DNA of 64,000 bases from the NCBI GenBank assembly GCA_947095535.1, contig OX352774.1, positions 1,674,001 through 1,738,000 on the forward strand. Reading direction: 5' to 3'. Source of the stretch: Poecilobothrus nobilitatus (taxonomy: Eukaryota; Arthropoda; Insecta; Diptera; Dolichopodidae). Of the stretch, positions 36,111 through 48,256 are shown piece by piece (position 1 is the stretch's first letter; each line of letters begins with the position of its first letter). The notes beneath the pieces are model-generated. The model saw nothing but the letters and a program-made list of their open reading frames with translations, was not told where the DNA came from and did no database searches. The translations under genes were made by a program, and so were the position numbers.

Positions 36111-37482
36111 GTTTACGTAGATGTTGAAAATAAAGGGTAACGTGGCCCGGACCCCCAAAATAGGCCGAAAACCAACTTTAGTTCATCGTTATACAAGCGC
36201 GTGCCCTTTTTTCGATTATTTTTCGAAATATTCAAATTTTAAAATTTGAACCATGCAAAAATGCGTATTTGACGTTTAAACTAATAAATGCATGGATATT
36301 TGAAAAGTATTGCCGTGATATATTTTTTTTGTATAAAATTCAAAATGAAATTTTTAAGTGATAAACAAGAAAGGGCTGTACAAAAAATTTTTAAGTAGTC
36401 CAGATAATTCAAATTTAAATAAAATAAAAAATTATTGTAAATAAATATAAAAAAAATCAAGTATTTTATTACTTTATTTTTAATACAAAAATCAAACATA
36501 TACTTTTAAATATTTTTTAAGCTCACTTTAATCCTCAAAAAATTCGACATCTACCGGATTTTCCAGTGCGGATTGCAAATTTTTGTAAAAACTTCTATAA
36601 TAAGAAGGAATACATAAGCATATTCTGATAGTTCTAATAAATCTTTATCACCCATATTCTTGAAGACTCATCACTTACGCGATGAAAATATGTATCACAT
36701 CACGTCTATATAAATTTGCAATTCTCGAAGACTCATGATGAAAATTTTTGTTATGTTGGTAGTAATTTACTGTCAAAAGAAAATTTTGCCATATTTAAAC
36801 GTTCAGTTACAATTATTTAAAAAAGGGGTTTATTATTTTTAATTATTTAATTATTATTAAATTAATAATTAATTATTTAATTATTTAAAAGGGGTTTGAT
36901 TTTTGATTTTTAATTTTAAAAGGGGTTTGATTTCTAAAGAAAAATCAAACAAGTCACAAATGTTAAGGTTTTTTTTTATTTAAGATTTTATTGGTATGTG
37001 TTACGGCTATTAGATTTATTTATTTTTTTCTATTCATTTCATATATTTTATGAATAGTTTATATTTTTTTATTTTCAGTCACTTTACTTTAATTTATAAA
37101 AAGAAGTACCCAAAAAAATTATTAATGAATGGAGAGTATAGAGTAGTATAGCCAGCCATATATATGTATATAGATATGTATATATACATATATGTATATG
37201 CATATTAATTTTTTCTTTGCTAAGAAAATTTTACATTTTATAAATACCTATCGAAATGTTAACCTCTGAACGTCAATTTTTTATTTCTTTTTTTATCAAT
37301 TTAGGGATTTTGCAAACAGATTATAAATAAAGTATGTAAGATTAAAAACTCGTGTGCTGTATAAAATTCTATACTGGATGAAAAAATTATAATTTTATCT
37401 GAAAACTTTGACCTAATTTAATTTTTGTAGATGTAATATTTTAAAAGAAGGGAAAAAGCCGAATTGGAGTTTTAAAATAAAC
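36111..37482. other. Intergenic repeat-like DNA, no gene seen
   Basis: A GC-richer patch (GTGGCCCGGACCCCCAAAAT near 36142) interrupts AT-rich sequence and looks like the edge of a dispersed repeat. A local A/T palindrome and duplicated AAAAGGGGTTTGATTT strings lie at about 36888-36945. A TATATGTATATAGATATG-rich tract is at 37155-37205. No coding is seen. Confidence 0.35.
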
Positions 37483-38760
37483 AAGGTAGAATGTAAATCA
37501 ACGGTTTTTAAAAGCGCACATTTCCAAAACTCAATACAAACTGTTTAGAAGTGTGACTTACACAAAAATTTGAAAATTTCATGTAATAAGAAAAAATGTG
37601 AAAATAGGACATTTTTGAAATTTTGAGGGGCCGTAAGTCCGGAATCCTATATAACTAAGGAAAGCCGTTAACACACGTAAAAATATATTATTGAACCTTT
37701 AATTTTCATGTCTTGCCGAAGAAAAATTTGTACAGGTGCCTAAGTTACAGGTCTCTAAAAATAGCAAATTTTCAATTTTTGAGGCGTAATAACTCTTAAA
37801 GAGGGGGTGTTACCAAAAAATTTTCTGAGGAAACTTATACTAATTCTAAAAGTTCTTTCTTGTCTCAAAATTTCCGGTTCCTATCTAAAGGGGTGCCGGA
37901 GTTATGAAAAAAGAAATTTCATGCAAAATGTGGTTTTCACATAACGGTAAATTTAAATCGTAAATTACAAAATATTACATAATTTTGATATTGTTTTATA
38001 TAGATAATAAAATTTTCGATCTTCTGGCGGTTTTAGATTGCAAAATTATTACGCAGAACTCGAGATATATACATCTGAAAATGGGGCTTTTTCGCAATTT
38101 TGAAGAGCTGCAACTTTGGCACCCTTTACAACTAAAATAAATCTTTAACACACGTAAAAATATATTATTGTAGCTTTAATTTTTATATCTTGCAGAAGTA
38201 AAATGTGTACAGATTCCTAAGTTACAGGTGTTTAAAAATAGCAAATTTTCAATTTTTAAGCCCTAAGAGCTCATAAAAAAAATTTTCTGAACAAACTTAT
38301 ACTAATTCTAAAAATTCTTTCTTGTCTCAAAATTTCAAGCTTCTATCTAGAAGCGTGCCGGAGTTATGAAAGTAGAAAAATCATGCAAAATTTGGTTTTC
38401 ACATAACGGTAAATTTAAATACTAAATTTAAAAAAATTGTATAATTTTGATATTAATTTACAAAGATAAATAGAAATACCTGTCGAATGACGTTTTCAGA
38501 ATGAAAAAATCTTAAGCAGAACATAAGATATATGCATTTAAAAATAGGGCTTTTTCAAAGTTTGAGGGGCTGTAGCTCCGTAATGGGAGGGGCTACATGA
38601 AAAAGTTGTTCCACAAAATTATTTTTTTTATGAGACCTACCTATGGTTAAAAATTTTTTTCTCTATCTTTAACGGTGTAGAAGTTTTGTAAACAGACGGA
38701 CGGACGGACAGAGTGAAAGTAATAAGCACATTTTTTCAAAATTTTTTGGAAATGTGCTAA
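37483..38760 (+). repeat. Dispersed repeat with a 477-bp internal tandem duplication
   Basis: The start (ACAAGGTAGAATGTAAATCA, then ACGGTTTTTAAAAGCGCACA) is shared with 61803-61851. Inside, two units about 477 bp apart carry the same ordered landmarks: ACACACGTAAAAATATATTA at 37671 and 38148, CTTTCTTGTCTCAAAATTTC, GTGCCGGAGTTATGAAA, TGGTTTTCACATAACGGTAA. A third partial unit begins near 38560. GACGGACGGACGGACAGAG at about 38696 marks the end. No protein is evident. Confidence 0.8.
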
Positions 38761-40589
38761 AAAAAGCCTTGAATTCAATTAAACGGTCAATTCGGCATAA
38801 AAAAACTCTTGTAAATCAAAATTATAAGATAAATACATATATACATTTTGAAGTCCATATATCAAACAAGCTACTATTCTTTGGTAATCTGTAAAGCCTT
38901 CCATTAAAATTCCTACCTACTATTTTTGCATGTGGCGCAGGTTCTACCTAATTTGCGGGAATCTGATTTTATATTTAGAAATATTCTAAACAGAGAATGA
39001 ATATATTATATTATGTTCATGCTAATGAAAGCAAAAGAGATGGAAAAGATAATAAAAGTATATAGATAAATAAAAGAGTCAGAAAAATAGAAAATTTTAA
39101 TTATAAGTTTTGCAGCAAGTTAATGAATAAAATGATTGAGACAATCAAATAAATTGGAAACAAATTCTAAACAATAATAAAAAAAATGTTTTCTTACTTT
39201 TTGAATAGAAATTATGTTCCAACTTCTTGATTGATGAATGATTAAGAACAAAAGAACTTGCATTATATATTTTACATATGTATATGAACTTAACTTTAAC
39301 TTTTTGTTAAACTTGTAAAACAACTTTTAATTTTTCACTTCTATAAAAAAAATTAACTTATTTTAATAAAAAAATTCAAGTTATACACTAACTTGATAAC
39401 TTACCGCTCAAATTTAAATTTTTTTATAAATTTCTTACGTTAAAATTCTTTTAACCCATAATACTAGAAACTATATTTTGAAAGGTAATTTCACAAAATA
39501 TAAAAAAAAATATTAAATACTAACGCATCATAGATAATTATATACACTTGATCAACACATAATCAGTCCATCCAAAATAGAATACTTAAGAAATCAGAAG
39601 TAAATTATTTATATAGTGTTGCCATGTTATAATATATAATTATTTGATTTACTTCAATTTTTAAATACAAAAGATATACTCTTTATGAGAAAATGTTAGA
39701 TTGATAGAAAAATATTAAAATACGTTTTTTGCATTATTTTTTGAATAAATAAAATATTTAAAATTAAAAACAAAGAAATACAACCAAAATCATTGATAGA
39801 CAACTCTTCTAACCAGTTTTAAAATATAAAACCATAAACATTATAAATAGATTTTATTATACCATTTGTAATAATAGTGTATTTTCAAAGTGAATTCTTT
39901 TTTTTTTTTTTTATTTCTAATTATAATGATAAATAAATAGAGTAATTTTTAAAATATTTTAATTGTTTTCGACTTTAGACTAACGAAGAATACATGTATT
40001 TAAGATTTGTTGTCGTGTATTTTTGCTAAATTCGAGTACTACTTAAATAGTTTTAAAAATAGTTTTATAATGGTAAATAATCTAATAATTGTTTCGAGTT
40101 GTACAAATTATAGGTAAAAATAAATACTTAACAAAATTTTAAAACTTTAGTTTCAAAAAAAATTTCGTGAACCATACAAATGATATGGCAATATTGTCTT
40201 TTATTCAAATTCTAAAAAGAAGTTTTAAAGTTTTTGAAGAAAAAAAGATAAAAAAAAACAAAATAAAAAAAAATATTTATCATGTAATGTACCTACATAT
40301 CTAAAATTAAAATAGAATCAAATACTCACGAGGAAAAGAAAGAGATTGAGAAAGAGAAAAAAAGCATAGGAAAAAATTAGAGAGCAAATGGGGCATTTGA
40401 AATTTTGTTATTGACATTGAATTGAAAGAATTGTTATTGACATTTTTGTTCTGCTTGCGTTATCTATATATATATAATTTCTGCTAGAACTGTCAGCCAA
40501 TGAAATTGTCGATATATAGATATATAGCATATACAAGAACCGATGAAATGAAATACTTAGCAGATATAAGAATCAAATAAATATCAAAA
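38761..40589. other. AT-rich intergenic region, no gene seen
   Basis: Only low-complexity sequence is visible, with poly-T near 39899-39912, poly-A near 40250-40275 and TATA tracts near 40465-40530. No coding, RNA or transposon ends could be supported. Confidence 0.4.
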
Positions 40590-40890
40590 CATTATTAAAG
40601 TGTTAATTTCACAAAAGTTTAATAAAATGCTTATCGTAAAAAAAGCTTATTGTTAAACTTTTAGCTTAAGTAAAAGTTATGCTTTAAATTAAAATTTAAA
40701 TAATTAACGTTTAACATAATTAATAAAGTATGTATTCATTTCACAAAAGTTTAATATGTGTTAAAACTTTTACATTAATTAAAACATGTCTGTTTAATTT
40801 GAAATTTAAAAAAGCTTATCGTTTAGTATAATTAATAAAGTATTAATTTCATAAAAGCTTAATTATGTGGAAAACTTTTACGTTAAGTAA
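40590..40890 (+). repeat. About 2.5 copies of a 120-bp AT-rich tandem repeat
   Basis: The block TAATTTCAcAAAAGtTTAAT is seen near 40602, 40737 and 40844. Each copy is preceded by ATTAAtAAAGT-like sequence and followed by AAAACTTTTACgTTAAgTAAA-like strings. The copies differ at several sites. Confidence 0.7.
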
Positions 40891-41187
40891 AAAAATCTTT
40901 AACTCCTCGCATCTCGAAAAAGGTCCAGAATAGACCCTCTCCAATACTCATTTCAAGGATGACCATCGAGTCGGAAACACCCTGTATAAAAGTAAATGGT
41001 ACAAATTACCGCATTTATTACCACAGCGGCATAGATATTTTTTAAAAGACGGTGGTGATAGTTACAAATATATAAATAAATTTAGAAAATACAGCATGTC
41101 ATTGAAAATAAAAATAAGAACATAATTTACCCATCAGAGTTTTTCAAAGTTTACGGAAAGGAACTTTCAAAACTTTTAAAAAGAGAG

Positions 41188-44100
41188 GTGTTAAGATATG
41201 TAACTTTAAAATTCAACTTAGAAGCTGAAATTTCTTGTATCAATTTCGCGAAATTAGATCGTATGGAAATGGATACCCTTTTCGAAATTAAATTATTCCA
41301 CACAGAAGCTCAACTAGTTCAAAGAGAGATGGAAATTGAAAATGTTTTAGATAGAAACATTCAAATTATTTTAAATGAAGTAGAAATTTTTCAAGAAAAA
41401 AATCCTTCTTGGAGTATAAGCAAATTAATTTCTGTAAGAATAAATATTATTAAAATTAAGAAAAGGAAAATGGAAAATTCGACTGAAACCGAAGGGCAAC
41501 CGCAAAACAAAATTTTCAAAATAAATCATAATTCATCACCTTTAGAACGTAAAAAATATTGTGTGAATTGCAAAGTAGAAGTGGATATAAAGTGCTGGAA
41601 TTATCATATATAGTACATAAATTAAATAATACCGTCCCTTACAAAGAGAATATTAAATTTTTAAAGCAAGGTTTCGAAGGCAGGATTGCAATTTTTATTA
41701 TAGAAAACAAAAACGAGGAAATATTACTTCTTACAGATTTTTTGGAAAATATTGGAGGAGACCTTTTAAATTTCTTAAAGGAGCAGCTATTGATTTTAGG
41801 AGCTTATAAATTTAACATAGAACTGTTTGCAGAGTTTATTAAGACTCGAAAATTAGAAAATGATGAAGTACTAAGTAGAAAACGTTTTTAGTGAAAATCA
41901 TTCAATTCAAAAATGAAAATAATACAAAGCGTGAATGAAATTGAAAATGTTGTAGAAAATATGATAGAAAATATTTTAACTCAAGGAGAAGACTTTTAGG
42001 AGAAGGATTCAGGATGGAGTTTAATCAAATTATTACATTTAGAAATAAATCTAAATGAATATAAACCCCTAGCAGGCTCTCAGTATATCAAATTACCTAT
42101 GGAAATTATTAAAAAGAAAGCTTGTATCAACATTAGAAGCAATGATATATTTTGTTTTAAATGGTCTCTCATAGCAGCATTACAAAAAGATAAAATTAGA
42201 AATGCAAATCGTAAAAGTAATTATAAAATTAATAATATAGCAGAATCTCGGATTGTTTTAAACATGCTAAAGTTAAATATTTGGAATTCGGTAATTTAGA
42301 GTTTCCGCTTATCAAGGCTAGTAGAAACACAACTTTCACGTCATAAATCAAATTTCACGTCCGAAGCAAAGGCATCATCAACAACAGATAAAACATCATA
42401 TTCCGGTAGCTTTTTCATATTTTATTATTTTATGAAATTCTCTTTTCCTCAATATTACGTTGTGTTGCGTTGGTCGTTGGCAGAAAAAAATCAACAAGTC
42501 CGCCATGGTATCCTAAACATGTCAAGAAATTAAAAAGCAAAAAAAAATAAAGCCTGGCGTAAATTTATAAGAAATAATGGTATTCATGATTATATAAATT
42601 TCTGTTACTGTCTTTCTGTCTTTCAATAATAAAGCTAACCCTAAAATATTTTGGAAATTTGTAAATTCTAAAAGAAAAAGCGATGAATATCCAATCATTC
42701 AATAAAAAGCGATGATTTTGATGAAGTATAACAATAAAACTAGTAGTAATCCTAAAATTATTGCTGAATTGACTGTGACTTTTTTTAATTAGCTATCCTG
42801 TATCATCAGCTTTTCCCATAAGTCAAACAGAATTTTCTCATTTAGACTTTTTCACAAAAACTACTTTAGGCTTTATTAATATTGATGCTAATGTGATTTT
42901 AAATTATATTAGTGAATTAAATGATAATCATATCCCTGGATCAGATGTCATCCCCAATATTTTCTTGAAAAAATGTTCTACTTCCTTATCAAGATCTCTA
43001 TCCATTTTATTTAATCTCTCGTTAGTTTGTGGTATTTTTCCATCATTTTGGAAAAATGCTCTCATTAAACCTATTCACAAGAAAGTTAAAAAAAACGATG
43101 TAATCAACTATCGCCCAATAGCTAAACTATCATCTATTCCTAAAATTTTTGAGCTAATAGTATTCGATTCTATATACGATCACTGTACTTGCTTTTTATC
43201 TCCATATCAAAATGGTTTCGTAAAAAATAAATCTACTACCACAAATCTACCTCTGAAGCTACCTCTATCTTCTTAAAAAATATGGAAGAAGGTTTCCAAA
43301 TTGATGTGATACCGATTTTAGTAAAGCTTTTGACTTGCTACCACATAATATTATCATTTTTAAGTTGAATAAACTAGGTTTTCCTACTTATTTCGTAAAT
43401 TGGTTTTACTCTTATCTCTCCGATCGGAGTTACTCTATTTCATATAGATCTGTAATTTCTTCTAAATTTAAAGCTACAACTGGTCAAGGCAGTCGTCTTG
43501 GTCCCCTTTTATTTATAATTTCAACGATATTATATAAACTATATTAAACAGCGAGATTAAAATCTACTCTGATGATATGAAAATTTATAAAAAAAACACT
43601 TCTTTTAATGACGCTATAGCTTTACAAGATGATCTTAGTCGTTTTTATATTTGGTGTTGTAATAATAACCTCCTTCTAAATATAAAAAAATGTTCTTTTA
43701 TTAGCTTCACACGTCGCTCTCTAATTTTGTATACTCTATTAATAACCAATTTGTTATAAACGTCAATATAATTAAAGATCTTGGCGTACTTTTTGATAGT
43801 AAGCTTTCATTTCAGTCTCACTACACCTATATTTTAAATAAATCCAATTCTATACTTGGTTTTATAAAACGTTGGTCTAAGGACTTTAATGATCCTTATG
43901 TTCTAAAATTTCTTTACACTTGCTTAGTTAGGTCTAACCTTGAATATGCCACCCAAGTTTGGAACCCATTTTACCAAATCCATATAAAAAGAATAGGATC
44001 TGTTAAAAATATTTTCTTAGATTTGCTCTTCGTCATCTAACTTGGTCTAATCCTTTAATTTAAAAAAAAAAAAGTTCGTTTAATAAAAATTTAAATAAAT

Positions 44101-45922
44101 ACAGAGTTTTTACAGGTAAATAATATTTCTTTATAAAAAATATACACAATATATAAAAAATCCGAAACCGATTGAGAAATTAACCAAGAAAGAAAAACTT
44201 TATCATAGGGCAAAAGAAGTATGTCATATATGTAAAAAAAAAATTCAACCAGGAGAGACTCGGGTAAGAGACCATTGGCACGTAACTGGTAACTATATAG
44301 GGCCTGCTCATAATTCATGTAATTTATTATATAAGATCCCTGACTACTTTCCTGTATTCTTTCACAAATTTTCTAATTACGATGCACATTTACTTTTTAA
44401 AAAATTAAATACTTGTCCGGATCCAATTTCAGCTTTACCTTTAACTAAAGAAAAATATATAGCAGTAAACAAAACTATTTTTATAACGAAGAATGAAAGT
44501 TTTCAAATTAGATTTATAGATTCATATAGATTTATGCAATCAAGTCTTGATACATTAATTCGAAAAGGTGTTGAAAAGAGGGATTCGTGGAGGTATAAGT
44601 CAATATAGTATGAAACATTCACAAGCTAATAATAAATATGTGGGGGAGGGATATGACAAAACTAAACCTGGTAAGTATATAATGTATTTAGATGCTAATA
44701 ATTTATTTGGTTGGGCTATGTCTAACTATTTACCATATAAAGGATTTAAATGGGTTAAAAATTCTTCAAATTTAATAATTACTGAAATAACTGATGATTC
44801 AGAAGTAGGCTATGTATTAGAAGCAGATTTAGATTATCCGGAAAGTATACATGACTATCATACTGATTTACCATTTTGTTCTGAAAATAAAATACCTCCA
44901 ACGGGTAAAAAATTATTGCTAGAGTTGAATGAAAAAAAGAAATACATAATATATTATAGAAATTTAAAGCAATGCTTGAAAAATGGATTAATTTTAAAAA
45001 AAATGTACAAAGCTATAGAATTTAAAAAATCTAGTTGGTTACAAAAGTATATAGACATAAATACTGAATATAGAGCTTTAGTAAAAAATGCATTCGAAAA
45101 AATCTTTTTTAAATTAATGAATAATGCAGTGTATGGTAAAACTATGGAAAACGTTGACAAAAGAACTGTAGTTACAGTAGCAGATTGTTGGGAAATTAAA
45201 CGGTAGCATCCCGGTGCAAGGGCACTTATTGCTTAACCTAACTTTCATAGTTTATCACTTTTTGAAGAAAATCTTGCAGCAATTCAATTAAATAAAACTA
45301 AATAAAAAATAAAACTATATAATAAACCTATATATTTAGGTTCCTCGGTTTTAGAACTCTCTAAACTACACATGTATAATTTTTATTATGACTACTTAAA
45401 ACCTAAATTTAATTCAGAAATTTCTTTAAATTATACATAGATACTGATAGTTTTATTTTTACAGTAAAAACGGAAGATTGTTATAAAGATAAAAAAAGTT
45501 GTTCGTAAGATTGAAAAATCAGAATTGGTTTTTGATACTTCTGAATATGAACCTGATAATCGTTCCGGGTTACCTCTTGTTAATAAAAATATTACTGGCT
45601 TATTTAAAGATGAAGATAATGGAAAACTTGTGAAAGAATTTATTGGACTTTGATCAAAAATGTATTTATTAGATGTTTTGCAAGGAAAAGCAATAAAAAT
45701 AAGTAAAGGCGTGAAAAAAGTGTAGTTAATAGTCTATCTTTGGAAGATTATAGAAAATCTTTATTTGAAAATAGAGTTTTATATGGAAAAATGTTTATTT
45801 TTAAATCATAATGTATATACTCAAACTTTAAATAAGATAGCTTTAAGTTCTTTAGATAATAAAAGATTTATTTTAGAAGATAATATGCATACTTTAGCAT
45901 GGGGTCATTATAAAATAAATTA
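41188..45922 (+). pseudogene. Polinton DNA polymerase B, interrupted and decayed
   Basis: The N-terminal part (41188-42299) is in several frames. It includes a cysteine pair (CVNCKVEVDIKCWNYHI), an EKDSGWSLIKLLHLE-like block after a stop near 41998, and ACINIRSNDIFCFKWSLIAA. After a LINE insertion, sequence resumes at about 44160 with the CHICKK...RDHWHVTGNY zinc/HNH-like module and FFHKFSNYDAHLL (exonuclease region). An open frame at 44568-45206 covers the palm (YLDANNLFGWAMS, then NAVYGKTMENV). The catalytic 'YTDTDS' box survives only as a trace near 45435 with a stop inside. The end (NKRFILEDNMHTLAWGHY) is at about 45920. The enzyme would copy the element by protein-primed synthesis. This copy cannot. 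Confidence 0.75.
42320..44073 (+). mobile_element. LINE inserted in the Polinton polymerase gene
   Basis: The plus strand reads a linker (KAWRKFIRNNGIHDYINF near 42550), RT fingers (NALIKPIHKKVKKNDVINYR, 43060), a palm with DFSKAFDLLPHN (43317), GQGSRLGPLLF (43483) and an active-site box YSDDMKIY (about 43562; S replaces the usual A). A thumb follows, containing DLGVLFDSKLSFQSH (43779) and EYATQVWNPF (43941). Frameshifts occur near 43275, 43545 and 43740. It stops before the usual C-terminus and ends with a 12-A run at 44062-44073, after which Polinton sequence continues. It resembles the fragment at 18360-19385. Confidence 0.8.
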
Positions 45923-45944
45923 AAATAAAAAATTATACTTCAAA

Positions 45945-46886
45945 TAATATTTGTTTCATTTATCCAAGTGTTGTGTGAGTTATCAAAATCTAACCATTTA
46001 ACAAAAATTTGTTTCCTTTTCTTTTTAAAACTTTTTCTACAAGATATGCTTCAGGGTTTTGAACAGACGTGATTTCTTGTTCATAAAAACTTCCAAGAAT
46101 ATTATTTTTATAATCTTCTAAAACATATACGTTACTGGATGTGTTATATTAACTTTGACAATTTTAAAAATTTCAGTTGACCAGTTTGGTTCATAACCGT
46201 TTCTAAAAATTCCTCTATATTTATTAATTCTCACGTAATCTCCGGTTTTAAATTTCCACGCTTTAAATATTTTTGGTTTGTTGTATACGGTTTGTAATAA
46301 AAAAGTTTCATTATTTTTATTAACATCTTTTGATTTCATTTTAATTGAATGATGTAGTTTCATTATACGTTTCAATCAAATGTGATAAAATATTAATCCA
46401 TTTATAGTTACCCTGTAAACTAAATTGTTTCCACATAAAATTTTTTAAAGTTCGATTAAATCTGTCACATATTGATGCTTTTAAATCAGAATAAGTGTGA
46501 TAATGATTTATTCTCTTCTGTTTCATTAATTCTTGAAAATTTTTGTTAAAAAATTCTTTTCCTTGGTCAGATTGAATATTTTTTGGAATTTTTGAAATTC
46601 CTGCTTGTTTAAAAATACTTTTTATTGCTTGAACCACATCTTTAGATGATTTTGTTTTTAAAGGTTGAGCATAACAATACTTTGAAAAAATATCAATTAC
46701 AGTTAATAAATATTTATATCCGTGATGTTCTTTTTGATAAGGTAGCATTTCTACTAAATCAATCTGCCACTTATGATTTAGACCTTTTTGAACTACGCTT
46801 CTACGAGGAAATATTTTCCGAACATTTCTATATATTTCTTTAACATTTTGTTCTCTCTCATTTAAATTTTCAAGAAATTGAAACAT
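45945..46886 (-). pseudogene. Polinton integrase with chromo-like C-terminus
   Basis: The minus-strand frame 46886-46341 encodes the integrase core: HKWQIDLVEM with the first acidic residue, TVIDIFSKYCYAQPL, then IQSDQGKEFFNKNF with the second acidic residue. A third segment reads DRFNRTLKNFMWKQF, and upstream of it SDLKASICDRFN sits where family members carry the catalytic glutamate, so that glutamate may be substituted. The frame then shifts at about 46375 into 46375-46118 (KFKTGDYVRINKYRGIFRNG, an SH3-like part). It continues to a chromodomain-like end (YLVEKVLKRKGNKFL, then WLDFDNSHNTW) at about 46080-45950 with another shift. It is convergent with the polymerase gene, ending about 20 bp from it. 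Confidence 0.8.
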
Positions 46887-47026
46887 GTCTGAATAAGTAG
46901 AAATTAGTTATGAAATAAAATATAATATCTGATAAAGTCTCTATATAAATAGTAGATGGAAATATATATATATAACGTCTCTATATAAATAGTAGATGGA
47001 AGATATATATGTTCAAAGATTTAAAC

Positions 47027-47493
47027 ATGCAAAGTTCACGTACATCAACTTATTTTGTTGATTTCCAATTCCTTTTAGCAATAAATCAACAAATATCTAT
47101 AAAATAATTATGTTTTATGCGAGCTGATTCAGTTAAACCAACACACATATTATTTAAAGCACCATATTCCTATGATGAACTAAATGGCAAATTTCAACAT
47201 CAATCTGATTATTGCTTTAAGTTTATAAATGGATTAAAGTGGACAGATGGTATTGTTGATTATCTCATGCTTGGCTCATTTTTAAGGAATCTTGATGGGA
47301 ATACAATATATGTTGCTGGTAAAGAGAAAAAAAAAAGTTTTTACAAAAATTTATTTTATCAAAGATTATTGACGTTAGCAATGATTGTAGCTTGAGAAAA
47401 TCTGAAAATTTTGAAACTCTGTGCAATATTCATCAAATGTTTACAAATGGTCGATGTGCTGTAAACAATGTTTTTAAAATATTTATGTGTTGA
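47027..47493 (+). pseudogene. Small unassigned ORF in Polinton, frame-shifted
   Basis: An ATG at 47027 (MQSSRTSTYFVDFQF) starts a reading that is closed after about 25 codons. The neighbouring frame is open from 47117 to 47395 (HILFKAPYSYDELNGKFQHQ, GLKWTDGIVDY, GNTIYVAGKEKKK). A last shift leads to a cysteine-bearing end (CNIHQMFTNGRCAVNNVFKI) stopping at 47493. The layout of a short N-terminus, a 'V.G.EKKK' box and a C..H...C end is one I associate with small uncharacterised insect proteins that often sit beside Polinton-like genes. Its function is unknown. Confidence 0.5.
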
Positions 47494-47868
47494 AAAATGA
47501 ATGGAACACAATAAATTAAACAAATAAATAAATTAATAAAAACAAAGTAATTTTTTATTATTCTTTAAAATTTATAAAATGTTTTTGTATTTCTTTTTGT
47601 AATAAAAAGAAATTTCTTAAAAAAGACGAGAATAATTACATTGTGTCATGTTATGTAGATCCATTGGAATATAAAAGTCTTCTTCTTGTTTTAATTTAAC
47701 AACACCTTTTATTATGCAGTTATTAATATATTTTGTAATGTATTTCTTTACATTGTCTTTTACATTGTTGTTATAACATATAACAGCATGAATAAATCTA
47801 TAATGTGAGATAAAAGATCTGCCTGTTCAGAAGATAACCATAATCTCTTTTTTCTTTGTTTCCAAATG

Positions 47869-48192
47869 TTAATAGACATCTACCATTTCTGTCTGTTTTG
47901 AATTTAGATGAAAATTTTTTAGCACTCCGTTCATGTTTAAAATGATATTGTAAAATGGTTGCCACTCTTCATAACTAAGTCCTACTGAGTTACCTCTGCG
48001 ATTATTAATTGTAATTTTTGGTTGAAATTGAGTTCTATTGTAACCAATGCTAATATTAGAGGAATGATTGGAATCCAAAAAGTAGGTATATGATAATAAT
48101 AAATCTTCGCGTATGTTCTTTTTAGTGTTGAATGTGCGAACCTTTGAGAATTCATTTCTGCTTTTCTTAATAATTTTTATACCTTTACCCAT
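47869..48192 (-). pseudogene. Small unassigned ORF, possibly Polinton-borne
   Basis: From an ATG at 48192 the minus strand encodes about 107 residues. These include KKNIREDLLLSYTYFLDSN, QPKITINNRRGNSVGLSYEE and then EWQPFYNIILNMNG. The 'PKI...R.......EEW......I' pattern is typical of a conserved domain and not random AT-rich frame. The frame closes at 47869, while further protein-like traces continue to about 47640, so it is probably a broken gene. No function can be named. Confidence 0.4.
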
Positions 48193-48256
48193 CGTAATTT
48201 TTAAAAAAACTAAGCACATTTTTTCATAAAAATTTTATAGTAATTTAGTTAGTTAG

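Larger units (their letters stand above)
41050..48240 (+). mobile_element. Broken Polinton/Maverick element
   Basis: The region holds, in order, a protein-primed family B DNA polymerase (plus strand, interrupted), a retroviral-type integrase with C-terminal chromo-like end (minus strand), and two small unassigned ORFs. PolB plus integrase is diagnostic for Polintons (Mavericks), which are related to adintoviruses. I see no packaging ATPase, cysteine protease or capsid genes, so the copy has lost them or is only a part. All genes carry stops or frameshifts. A TTT/CCTGTATAA-type string near 40965-40985 lies just outside the left end. Matching long terminal inverted repeats of the Polinton itself were not found. 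Confidence 0.75.
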
